From NCBI RefSeq assembly GCF_002951835.1, contig NZ_CP019448.1, forward strand, positions 1,178,001-1,242,000: a DNA stretch of 64,000 nucleotides. The letters run 5' to 3'. Of the stretch, positions 8,483-16,538 are shown one piece after another. How positions within the stretch are numbered: the stretch's first letter is position 1; every line of letters starts with the position of its first letter. The DNA is from Simonsiella muelleri ATCC 29453 (GTDB lineage Bacteria; Pseudomonadota; Gammaproteobacteria; Burkholderiales; Neisseriaceae). The position numbers and the translations under genes were made by a program. Under the pieces are notes generated by a model. That model made no database searches. It saw only the letters and a list, made by a program, of their open reading frames with translations, and had not been told where the DNA came from.

Positions 8483-9833
8483 GACGGATTTCCTGTTTTT
8501 TGAGTAAAAGTTGTGCTTTGGCTAATTCCAAATTATTTTCAGGCAGCTCTTGGTGCAATTCAGTTAATTTTACTTTGGCATCATCTAATTGATTATACTG
8601 AATTAAATCTAATAAATTATTCAATTTTTGAGTAACTTCTTCGTTGCGAATCGCCGTTTCCATAGCATTCAACAAAACCGTGTTTGCATCTTGCCCGTAT
8701 TGTGATGGGATTTGCTGCATTTCGCCATTTTCCAATGAATAAACAACAATATCTTTGCTATCACTAATCACAAGTGGCGAATGGGTACTCAACACAAATT
8801 GGCAATTGGGGAACGTTTTGGTTAAACGCGCAATCAATTGGCGTTGCCATTGTGGGTGCAAGTGCAAATCTGCTTCGTCAATCATCACAATACCTTGACT
8901 ATTCAAGGGATTTTCCAAACTTGGGTTAAGCATTGCCAAACGGCGCGCAATATCACCGACCAATGCCATTAGGGATTTTTCGCCTTGTGAAAGTTGAATA
9001 ACATCAAATTCCTGATTATTTTTACGAACCAGCATTTTTTGCTTAGGTTTACGCTGAATATGAATCTCTTCAAAACCTGTAAATTCTTGAATAGCTTGTT
9101 TTACATAAGCTAATTTTGTTTCGTTTTTTAATCTATTTTCTGCTTGGTGTAAATTATCTTTCACTTTTTCCACAACTGCTCTATCTATATTATGTTGCCT
9201 TAATATATTGACCAATTCAGGCGGTAATTTTGGTATATCTTTATATATTTCATTTTCAGCATCTTCTTCATTTCTAAACCATTCAAAAAATCGCCGAAAA
9301 TCCACACCCATATTTAAAGCATTATCATAACCATTAATCTGTTCAAAAGAATGTTTTTCTCTAATTTTTAATGGAATATCTAATACGCTGCGTTCAACAG
9401 GATAAAAAGCCAATATCGGCAAATCAGCTTGTGCATTTTCCGTTAAATTGGTGCGGTAAATATCCGCCAACGAATTGATTGCTTTCAAATCAGTAGAAAA
9501 CTGATTTTTCCGACCTTGTTTAGATTTGCTAATCTGCCATGTAAATGATTGTTCTGCATTTTTAACATTCACATTCAGTACTACCATACCCGAAGATTGC
9601 CCATTCATAATCACTTCTTCGGGAATATCCAAACCGCGCCCACGTTCGCTACGAATACGTGCAGACAGCCAATTTAATGCCGTAACCAGCGATTTCAGCA
9701 CAGTCGTTTTACCAGAGCCATTATTTCCAATAAAAACAGTAACTTTTGGCGCATTGTCATTAAATGGCGCGAGTGGAATCGTCAACTCTTTAAATTGACC
9801 AATATTGTGTAATGTAATGGATTTAACTTGCAT
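8457..9833 (-). CDS. AAA/ABC-type ATPase of a Septu-like pair (PtuA-like)
   Basis: A 458-residue RecF/OLD-like ATPase. Residues 36-44 form Walker A (GNNGSGKTT), an ABC-like signature LSQGEKSL is at about 278-285, Walker B GIVMIDEADLHLHP is at about 308-321, and the switch STHSPLV is at about 345. A coiled linker with charged residues lies between. The C-terminal approx. 80 residues are helical and have no recognised domain. The gene sits directly upstream of and overlapping an HNH nuclease gene, which is what points to Septu rather than a chromosomal SMC-like protein. AAAGGA lies 7 bases before the ATG. Full DNA uptake sequences are nearly absent from the gene, unlike its neighbours, which suggests acquisition. 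Confidence 0.8.
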   Translation of the reverse strand: MQVKSITLHNIGQFKELTIPLAPFNDNAPKVTVFIGNNGSGKTTVLKSLVTALNWLSARIRSERGRGLDIPEEVIMNGQSSGMVVLNVNVKNAEQSFTWQISKSKQGRKNQFSTDLKAINSLADIYRTNLTENAQADLPILAFYPVERSVLDIPLKIREKHSFEQINGYDNALNMGVDFRRFFEWFRNEEDAENEIYKDIPKLPPELVNILRQHNIDRAVVEKVKDNLHQAENRLKNETKLAYVKQAIQEFTGFEEIHIQRKPKQKMLVRKNNQEFDVIQLSQGEKSLMALVGDIARRLAMLNPSLENPLNSQGIVMIDEADLHLHPQWQRQLIARLTKTFPNCQFVLSTHSPLVISDSKDIVVYSLENGEMQQIPSQYGQDANTVLLNAMETAIRNEEVTQKLNNLLDLIQYNQLDDAKVKLTELHQELPENNLELAKAQLLLKKQEIRHEKNSKNS

Positions 9834-9860
9834 ATTTATTCCTTTCAGGCTGCCTAAAAA

Positions 9861-11426
9861 TTATTCTTGCAGTTTATCTCTAGACATTTGATTGATTTCT
9901 TGTAAATTATTGTCTGAACTAGGTAAATCAGGTTTTGTACCAAAGAAATCATATCCATTTGAAAATTCAGATACTTTTATTCCTGTCCATTGACTGAAAC
10001 CTTGTAAAAAAGAAAATGCACTTCGTTGTACTTTAATTAGGATATGGGTTGTATCATCAGATGAAAGACGTGCAAATGGAACACTATAACCTTCATATAC
10101 GCCATCTCCATGGATAAACGTTTGCTCTGAACCATAACCTTGTTGTCTTAAACCATGATCAGAAAAATAAATTAAAGAATAAGGTTCATTTTTAACCTTA
10201 AGCATATTAATGATATCTGATAATAAGTTATCTGTTTCTAAAATACTGCTAACGTAGCAAGATATTTGTTTATTTTTAAAATGAAATTGCACTGGATTTT
10301 TTAATCGTTTACAAAATTCAGCATGAGAACCAATAAGATGTAAAACAATTAATTTGGGGTGTTCACTGGGTTGGTTGAGAACAGTTTGCAAGGGTTTCAA
10401 TAATTCAGAATCATGAATATTTTCCCCTTTTTTATAATCTTTGCGTTGCGTAAAATAGCGTTCATCAGCCAGCATGGCAAATGCAGAAACACCACTATCA
10501 TCATCACCAAACATTCCTTGATTGGATAACCAATATGTTGAAAAACCAGCCATTTTTGCCATGCTAATAACATTGTTATACATTTTACCGCGCATACTTA
10601 ATGTGCTAGGTATACTCCCAAGTGTATAAGATGCGGTAGAAACATAGCCATCAATTAATAATCCATTGGTTTTACTCAAAAAAGGTGTATTTGGCAAATT
10701 AAATCCATAAGCATTCAAATAATCTTTACGTGCACTTTCGCCAATTACTATCACATAATTTTGATATTTAGGTTTAACAGATTGAATATGCCAAGTAGGT
10801 GCTTGAGTAAATTGTGCCAGCATTTCTCGTTTAGCTTGCCAATACAGTTTAGGTGCGATGGCTAAATCTACATAAAATCCAATTAGTGTGATTGAAAAAA
10901 TCCGCCCATCACGCCATTGATAAAATTGTCCGACTACATTAATAATAGGTGGTATGAATAATAATGCAAGCACAAGTTTTACCATTTGTTGTTTGATTTT
11001 TTTTGGCCAACAGGGTAATTCTAAAAACCAAACGCAACACCATCGCCATGTTATGATACCAAAAAATAAAAAAGTTATCTGCAACAGCCAAATACTAAAT
11101 GGCACATTCCTTAAAAATTGTATGGATTCTTGCACATTGGTTTCCATCAATGCACTTGTAATCTGATAAGTCGGTGCACCATACTGCCAACCAATTGGAA
11201 AATAAAAGCCAGTAGATAATACATATATTAACAAAATATTTGATGCTAAACGCGGTCGCCAACTTGCCAGTACCAAAAATAAAATGAGTGAGCCAATTGT
11301 TCCTAATGCAATATCGCGAATAATAGGTTCGGTTGCATAGTCCCCAAATCCATAACCTGTTGCAAAGCATGAAAAAAAGCAAAATGCAGTCAAAAAGGTA
11401 CATGCTATATTTTTTGAATTTATCAT
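9861..11426 (-). CDS. phosphoethanolamine-transferase-family membrane protein in the dca position
   Basis: A 521-residue inner-membrane protein: about five hydrophobic segments in the first 190 residues, then a periplasmic alkaline-phosphatase-like domain. The family motif is VIGESARKDYLNAYGF (about 225-240), with Ser at about 231 where EptA has its Thr nucleophile. STASYTLGSIPSTLS and YFSDHGLRQQG also fit. GGAG lies before the chosen ATG (MINSKNIACT). In Neisseria the competence-associated gene dca also lies between murE and murF and encodes an inner-membrane protein related to conserved proteins of other Gram-negatives. Position and family agree, but orthology is unproven. Modification of lipid A, LPS or another envelope acceptor is the general expectation. 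Its 5' end is duplicated upstream. Confidence 0.8.
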   Translation of the reverse strand: MINSKNIACTFLTAFCFFSCFATGYGFGDYATEPIIRDIALGTIGSLILFLVLASWRPRLASNILLIYVLSTGFYFPIGWQYGAPTYQITSALMETNVQESIQFLRNVPFSIWLLQITFLFFGIITWRWCCVWFLELPCWPKKIKQQMVKLVLALLFIPPIINVVGQFYQWRDGRIFSITLIGFYVDLAIAPKLYWQAKREMLAQFTQAPTWHIQSVKPKYQNYVIVIGESARKDYLNAYGFNLPNTPFLSKTNGLLIDGYVSTASYTLGSIPSTLSMRGKMYNNVISMAKMAGFSTYWLSNQGMFGDDDSGVSAFAMLADERYFTQRKDYKKGENIHDSELLKPLQTVLNQPSEHPKLIVLHLIGSHAEFCKRLKNPVQFHFKNKQISCYVSSILETDNLLSDIINMLKVKNEPYSLIYFSDHGLRQQGYGSEQTFIHGDGVYEGYSVPFARLSSDDTTHILIKVQRSAFSFLQGFSQWTGIKVSEFSNGYDFFGTKPDLPSSDNNLQEINQMSRDKLQE

Positions 11427-11526
11427 ATTTATTCTCCAAATCCATAACTTGTTGCAAAACATGAAAAAAGCAAAATACCGCGTCAATAATATACATATTA
11501 TATTTTTGAATTTATCATATGTATAA
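11344..11526 (-). repeat. tandem duplication of the 5' end of the dca-position gene
   Basis: Two direct copies of about 92 bases, 11344-11435 and 11436-11526, at roughly 85 percent identity by eye. The first copy contains the start codon and signal-anchor codons of the gene. In the upstream copy one A is missing from the A tract after the start, so its own ATG leads to an early stop. Confidence 0.85.
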
Positions 11527-11531
11527 TCTAA

Positions 11532-11595
11532 GAACCAGTGTTCATAATCTTAATAGCTTGCTTTTATCGCCACTTCGTGCGCCTACTGAGTTGGC
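11532..11595. mobile_element. left-end fragment of the GAACC MITE/IS family
   Basis: Begins GAACCAGTGTTCATAAT and matches the first 60 or so bases of the complete element at 20888-21009; no right end was found. It is preceded by TAA, as at the complete copy. Confidence 0.7.
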
Positions 11596-11644
11596 TTTTT
11601 CAGCCAATTATTCAATGGGTTTCAGGATAGTTCTCACATTTTGC

Positions 11645-11673
11645 TTGACAAATAAAATCTGTATTTGTATTAT
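11645..11673 (+). promoter_or_regulatory. strong sigma-70 promoter facing the 3' end of the murE-abi gene
   Basis: Consensus TTGACA at 11645-11650, a 17-base spacer, and TATTAT (5 of 6) at 11668-11673. It points against the murE-abi gene, and no protein of plausible length starts downstream. Confidence 0.75.
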
Positions 11674-11679
11674 AGGCAG

Positions 11680-11725
11680 CGATATGACCGCCGCCTCTGT
11701 TTTTACAAGCGGTGGTTTTTGTTTG
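11680..11725 (+). ncRNA. candidate short hairpin RNA next to the Abi_2 toxin domain
   Basis: Predicted transcript of about 45 bases from the consensus promoter just upstream. CCGCCGC (11688-11694) pairs with GCGGTGG (11709-11715), extended by A-T at the base. An inner TGT/ACA stem closes a loop of four Ts, and TTTTTG follows, so the hairpin can also act as terminator. The RNA is antisense to, and overlaps, the last bases and TAA of the abi part of the gene. Abi_2/AbiF genes are known to be accompanied by a structured RNA (the abiF RNA motif) thought to act as antitoxin. Whether this is that motif cannot be told without a covariance search. Confidence 0.5.
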
Positions 11726-14135
11726 TCCACACGTCTAATTCAGCGTAGCCAACAATCGCACCAAATTTCTCCAATCTGATGTTTTCGCTGCTATTTTCTG
11801 GAAAATTTCTCAACAAATCCAACACACGCACTCCCCATTCCGAATGCGGAGACAATACGTTCAGCATCATTTTCATTACGCAAAAATAGAAAAATGGACG
11901 TTTATTATCCAATTTTTGCCCAAATACATTGGCATCTAGTTCAGGCGCAACACGCGACAAACGAATATTCCATAAGCGGTCGTGATGTGAAGCAATATTT
12001 CTGATTTCATTCAGACTTTCTAATATTCGCCCAAAAACATAGCCATTGTCAAAACCATATTTTCGCGCAATCTGATTTTTATCGCTTTTTTTCATGCCGC
12101 TATACAAACGCGACATCGCACCAAAATCCCATACGCCACTCGCTGCCCACACAGGCAAACAGCCGTATTTTTGTAGATGATGTTGCACAAAATCTTTATA
12201 TTGTGCCTTTTTTATCAAATCTTCATGTTTATCAATCCATTGTTGATGCTTGCTGCCTGAAACAAAATTTTTATCAAAAAATGCAGGTTGCTCGTATGCC
12301 AAAGGATGATATTTTCCCAAACAATGGGCAATATCATTTTTTATTGCAATTTCAATGCGTTCCAGTGCATCAATCGCCAATAAACGCAGCTTTTTGTCAA
12401 ATAGATACAAAGACAGAACGGTTTCAAAATCGCAGCCTGCCTTAAACGTATCCAGCAATTTATTTTTTTCGCTATTCCATTGACGAAAAACATGAAAATA
12501 TCCACTCAAGCGATAATATCCGATGCGTTGCAAATAATGTAACGCACGTTTAGGGTCGTCAATTGTCATGCCACGTTCTTGCAAACGCAGTAATTGAACC
12601 GAAAAATCTTGCCAGTGTTTCAGTGGGTCAAAACCGTGTTTGAAGAACGTTTCATACTTTCCCAGCGCGTTTTCTGCCACTTCAAAATCTGAAAAATGAT
12701 GTTTCACGCCTTGCACGTCTTGGTAGGTTTCGTGTCCTTTTCCTGCAATCAAAACAATGTCTTGCGGTGCTGCTTGCGCGATGGTTTGCTCAATCGCGGT
12801 TTGTCTATCCACTTGCACCAAGGCAGCATTTGGCACGGCGGGCAAAATGTCGGCGATAATCGCTTGTGGGTCTTCCATGCGCGGATTGTCGCTGGTTACA
12901 ATGGGGCGATCGCTGTGTTGCGCTGCCACCGCGCCCATCAATGGACGTTTGCCACTGTCGCGGTTGCCACCACAGCCAAACACACACCATAATTTGCTCT
13001 CTGGACTTTGAATTTCGCGTAAAGTCGTTAAAGCTTTTTCCAGTGCATCTGGTGTATGGGCATAGTCTACTACGACTAATGGTTTGTTTTCATTGATAAT
13101 ACAATCCATGCGTCCTGTGGCTGGTCGGATTTGCGACAAGGCATTTAAGGCAGCCTGAAACTCAAATCCACTCGCGCACAATGCACCGATTGCCGCCGCA
13201 AAATTTTGTGCGTTGAAGCGTCCCAATAATCGTGTTTGCGTGGTGCCATTGCCCCACGGCGTTTGTAAACCAATTTTCATTCCTTGTGTGTTGGCAATAA
13301 ACTCTGTGATGCGAATGTCTGCATTTTCGTTAAAACCATAGGAATAAATATTCAGGTTGTCTGCATATTGTTGTTTTAATTGTAAAATAAGTTTTGAACC
13401 AAATTCATCGTCTGAATTGATGATGGCATTCTCCAAGCCTTGCCAATGAAATAATCGGGCTTTGGTTGCGCCATATTCTGCCATGCTGTTGTGGTAATCC
13501 AAGTGGTCGCGCGTTAAATTGGTAAAAATGGCGGTTTTAAATGGCACGCCATTGACGCGGTATTGGTGCAAGCCGTGACTGGACACTTCCATGGCAATGT
13601 GATTTGCACCTAATTGTTTGAACTGGCGCAATAAAGTTTGCACAGAAACGGGGTCGGGCGTGGTGTGTGTGGTTTCTTGCAGTTCGCCAAAAAAACCATT
13701 GCCTACTGTACCGATAATTGCACACGATTTTTTATTTTCTAAAATATCAATCGCTTGTGCGATCCATTGGGTGATGGATGTTTTGCCGTTTGTGCCTGTT
13801 ACGCCAAAAATATTCAGGCTGTCTGTGCTATTTTGGTAAACCGCATTCGCCAAAATTCCAGCACATTGTTTTAAATCGGAAATGGGTTGATTGGAGACTG
13901 CCCATTCGGGTTGCCATTGGAATGTACCGTCATCTTCCCAAAATACAAAACTTGCGCCGTTTTCAATCGCAGATTGAATGTACAACCGCCCGTCCGCGTA
14001 TTCGCCTTGACACGCAATGAATATATCATTTGGCTGAATTTTTCGGCTATCAGCGTGTAACGTTTGGCTGCCTGAAATATGGCATTTGAGTTCGGGTAAT
14101 TGAGCATTTTTTGGGGCTGCAATTTGGCTAAACAT
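11703..14135 (-). CDS. murE: MurE ligase fused to an Abi_2 (AbiF-like) HEPN domain
   Basis: One 810-residue open frame. Residues 1 to about 494 are a complete UDP-MurNAc-tripeptide synthetase: P-loop GVTGTNGKTS at 111-120, the carbamylated-lysine segment YGATKARLF (K225), and DNPR at 416-419, the mark of meso-diaminopimelate specificity. Residues about 501-775 are a complete Abi_2 domain: RALHYLQRIGYYRLSGYF near its start and RNIASHHDRLWN at 712-723, the HEPN RNase motif with R712 and H717. No in-frame ATG, stop or frameshift separates the parts, and the Abi portion lacks a start of its own except an internal Met at 523. AAGGA lies 8 bases before the first ATG. Between ftsI and the dca-position gene, as murE should be. 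Confidence 0.93.
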   Translation of the reverse strand: MFSQIAAPKNAQLPELKCHISGSQTLHADSRKIQPNDIFIACQGEYADGRLYIQSAIENGASFVFWEDDGTFQWQPEWAVSNQPISDLKQCAGILANAVYQNSTDSLNIFGVTGTNGKTSITQWIAQAIDILENKKSCAIIGTVGNGFFGELQETTHTTPDPVSVQTLLRQFKQLGANHIAMEVSSHGLHQYRVNGVPFKTAIFTNLTRDHLDYHNSMAEYGATKARLFHWQGLENAIINSDDEFGSKLILQLKQQYADNLNIYSYGFNENADIRITEFIANTQGMKIGLQTPWGNGTTQTRLLGRFNAQNFAAAIGALCASGFEFQAALNALSQIRPATGRMDCIINENKPLVVVDYAHTPDALEKALTTLREIQSPESKLWCVFGCGGNRDSGKRPLMGAVAAQHSDRPIVTSDNPRMEDPQAIIADILPAVPNAALVQVDRQTAIEQTIAQAAPQDIVLIAGKGHETYQDVQGVKHHFSDFEVAENALGKYETFFKHGFDPLKHWQDFSVQLLRLQERGMTIDDPKRALHYLQRIGYYRLSGYFHVFRQWNSEKNKLLDTFKAGCDFETVLSLYLFDKKLRLLAIDALERIEIAIKNDIAHCLGKYHPLAYEQPAFFDKNFVSGSKHQQWIDKHEDLIKKAQYKDFVQHHLQKYGCLPVWAASGVWDFGAMSRLYSGMKKSDKNQIARKYGFDNGYVFGRILESLNEIRNIASHHDRLWNIRLSRVAPELDANVFGQKLDNKRPFFYFCVMKMMLNVLSPHSEWGVRVLDLLRNFPENSSENIRLEKFGAIVGYAELDVWTNKNHRL

Positions 14136-14186
14136 TTATTGATTTCCTTTGTATTTTGATTTTTCAGGCTGCCTGAAACGGCGGAA

Positions 14187-14232
14187 ACACCCTTACATGG
14201 CAACCATGTAAAGGTGTCAATCTCATGAGATT
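14187..14232. other. hairpin and palindrome between ftsI and murE
   Basis: Arms 14187-14200 and 14204-14217 (one mismatch, loop CAA) are followed by the 14-base palindrome AATCTCATGAGATT at 14219-14232 that overlaps the ftsI stop. No T-run follows on the minus strand, so an RNA processing or stability structure is more likely than a terminator. A DNA uptake sequence lies at about 14165. Confidence 0.65.
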
Positions 14233-16111
14233 ACTCAGGCAAAATTTCTGTTTCCAATGCCTTTTCTTCTTCTGTTTTAACTGCTTGTTGAACAGTAGGT
14301 TGCGCGACATTAATTGGATTTGTCGGCGGCACACCTAGAATTTTTAACCCACCACTCATGACACCACGGAATGCAGGTCCCGCCACCAAACCACCATAGT
14401 AGCCTTTACCGCGTGGGTCATCAATTGTAACCGCCACAATCAAACGTGGGTCTTGAGCGGGGGCAAAGCCCACGAAACTGGCACGGTAACGGTCTTCGTA
14501 GCTTCCTGCTACTACTTTTTTCGCTGTACCGGTTTTTGCGCCAACATCGTAGCCGTCAATGGCACCAGTTACACCGCTACCACCTTTTCGCGTTACGCTA
14601 ATCATCATTTCGCGCATCAATTTAGCGGTACTGGGTTTAATCACTTGTTCGCCATCGGGTGCGCTGTCGCGTTTGTAAATGGTAACGGGCAGTAATTTGC
14701 CATCGGCAGTAAAAATCGTATAGGCTTGAGCCATTTGCAATAAATTTGCTGTAATCGCGTAGCCATACGACATCACTGCTTTGTCCAATGCCCCCCACTG
14801 ATTGGCAGGTTTGATGGGGGTAAACTGTTCACCTGTTACGCCAGAATTGGTTTTGCGACCAAAGCCAATTTGATGATAAAAATCATATAAAGTTTGGCTT
14901 GGATACATTGCGGCAATATGGCTGGTTCCCACGTTAGACGATTTTTGCAAAATGCCTTCGGTGGTTAAATTTGGATAATCATGCACATCGCGAATGGTTT
15001 TTGAACCAATATTAAATGGATTGGTATTAAAATTGGTGTAACGGTTGATTTTGCCATCATCAACGGCTTTGGCGACCACAAATGGCTTGAATACAGACCC
15101 AGGTTCCATGGTTACGCCAACCGCGAAATTACGAAAATTATCATCAGGATAATCTTGATAAAAATTGGCATCGTAATCAGGCAAACTACTTAACGCCAAA
15201 ATTTCGCCAGTTTTCGCATCTAACACCACCACGCCACCTGCTTTTGCGTTGAAACGGCTGATGGTTTTTTGTAATTCAGAACGTGCCAAACGCTGAATTT
15301 CTTGATTCACCGACAACACCAAAGTTTTACCTGGTCGTGCTGATTTATTTTCTGGAGAATCAATCAACTCAATAATATTTTGATGGCGGTCGCGCAAAAC
15401 CAATTGTTTGCCGTCTTCACCCATCAAATTATCGTTTTCAGTGCGCTCCAAACCTTCCAAACCCACGCCTTTTTTATTTGCAAAACCAACAATATGCGAA
15501 AATAAGTTACCTGTTGGATAGGTACGTTCGCTGCGTTCTTCAAATCGCAAGCTAGGGATTTTTAATTTTTTTAATTCATCGGCTTCTGATAAAGATAATT
15601 CAGCTTTGCTGTTCCAATATGTTTTGGAAATGTCTTTTAATTTTTCGCGGACTTCGCTTTCAGGCAGCTTTAAAATTTTGGCTAATTTGGCGAATTGTTC
15701 ATCGGAAATGGTTTCCCAATTAATTGGGTCGCCTTTGCGTTTGGGTTCGTAGATGGCTTTGGGGTTAAAAGTGGGGACGCGTAAATAGCGGCTGACTGCC
15801 AAAACAGTGCCGCTACGGTCGGTAATCATGCCGCGCAATGCAGATTCTTTGATGCTGCGTAACGTGCGGTCTGTGCCGAATTTGTTTAATTCATCACTGT
15901 GTTGTGTGTGAATGAATAATGCGTATCCAATTAAGCCAATAAATGCTGCATTAATGGCACCTAAGACAATTCTCAAACGTGTATTGCTATAACTATTTGA
16001 TTTTTTTTGTTTTTTATGCTTTCGGTGTAATTTGGGCGCAGGATTAGGTGCGCTTTCCATTGGCTCTTCAGATGAATTAGGTGGCAATTCTGGAGGGGGA
16101 ATATTTGACAT
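14231..16111 (-). CDS. ftsI: penicillin-binding protein 2 (FtsI), septal transpeptidase
   Basis: Inner-membrane transpeptidase that cross-links septal peptidoglycan; the neisserial name is penA. The 626 residues comprise a basic, Pro-rich cytoplasmic tail (1-45), one membrane helix (about 47-67), the PBP dimerisation region and a transpeptidase domain. Active-site motifs are S339-VF-K342 within EPGSVFKPF, SSN at 391-393 and KTG at 526-528. The N-terminal tail is about 40 residues longer than in meningococcal PBP2. It starts 7 bases after the ftsL stop on the same strand. The tail after about 600 is Gln/Glu-rich and specific to this lineage. Confidence 0.95.
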   Translation of the reverse strand: MSNIPPPELPPNSSEEPMESAPNPAPKLHRKHKKQKKSNSYSNTRLRIVLGAINAAFIGLIGYALFIHTQHSDELNKFGTDRTLRSIKESALRGMITDRSGTVLAVSRYLRVPTFNPKAIYEPKRKGDPINWETISDEQFAKLAKILKLPESEVREKLKDISKTYWNSKAELSLSEADELKKLKIPSLRFEERSERTYPTGNLFSHIVGFANKKGVGLEGLERTENDNLMGEDGKQLVLRDRHQNIIELIDSPENKSARPGKTLVLSVNQEIQRLARSELQKTISRFNAKAGGVVVLDAKTGEILALSSLPDYDANFYQDYPDDNFRNFAVGVTMEPGSVFKPFVVAKAVDDGKINRYTNFNTNPFNIGSKTIRDVHDYPNLTTEGILQKSSNVGTSHIAAMYPSQTLYDFYHQIGFGRKTNSGVTGEQFTPIKPANQWGALDKAVMSYGYAITANLLQMAQAYTIFTADGKLLPVTIYKRDSAPDGEQVIKPSTAKLMREMMISVTRKGGSGVTGAIDGYDVGAKTGTAKKVVAGSYEDRYRASFVGFAPAQDPRLIVAVTIDDPRGKGYYGGLVAGPAFRGVMSGGLKILGVPPTNPINVAQPTVQQAVKTEEEKALETEILPE

Positions 16112-16118
16112 AATGGGT

Positions 16119-16487
16119 TTATTGGAAATCTAAAATAACGGTTTCTTCAACGCTAGGCTCGTGCATATTCATTTTGCTGGCAGCGTTGTTAATAATTTTG
16201 GTGTCAACGGCTTGGCTTAAGCTGTATTGTAATTCAGCAAAATCTTGGTCTAAACGAATACCGCGTTCTTGAGCTTTGCCATACAGTTGGGTTTCTTGTT
16301 TGATGCTGTTGCTTAAATCCACAACGTAGTATGCAGACCACAAAACAAGTATTAATAATATGATGTTGGTTTTGGTTGCCATGGGTTTAACTTTCTCAGG
16401 CAGCGTATTGATTAAAAAAGGGTATCTTTGTAAAAACGAAGCAAATCGCGCTTTAAATTTATCTGTCAATTTATTTTTTGAATTCAT
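16119..16487 (-). CDS. ftsL: cell division protein FtsL
   Basis: Small bitopic divisome protein that pairs with FtsB and FtsQ. It has one membrane helix (about residues 41-57, IILLILVLWSAYYVVDL) and a periplasmic leucine-zipper-like helix (about 60-110). The ATG used gives 122 residues and has AAGG 8 bases upstream. Starting at Met36 would give an 87-residue protein closer to the usual size and is a fair alternative, since a DNA uptake half-site encodes residues just before it. Identity rests on position between rsmH and ftsI plus topology, because FtsL sequences diverge strongly. Confidence 0.85.
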   Translation of the reverse strand: MNSKNKLTDKFKARFASFLQRYPFLINTLPEKVKPMATKTNIILLILVLWSAYYVVDLSNSIKQETQLYGKAQERGIRLDQDFAELQYSLSQAVDTKIINNAASKMNMHEPSVEETVILDFQ

Positions 16488-16538
16488 GGGAAAACCTTAT
16501 TGTCATGCTGGCGGCAATCAATTAAACAGACATTATTT

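Noticed and set aside
11095..11496. 133-codon frame over the duplicated gene start
   Set aside because: It is the duplicated start read in a shifted frame of the dca-position gene.
11519..11779. 86-codon frame across the MITE fragment and RNA promoter
   Set aside because: Runs through a repeat end, a promoter and the abi 3' end; no plausible protein.
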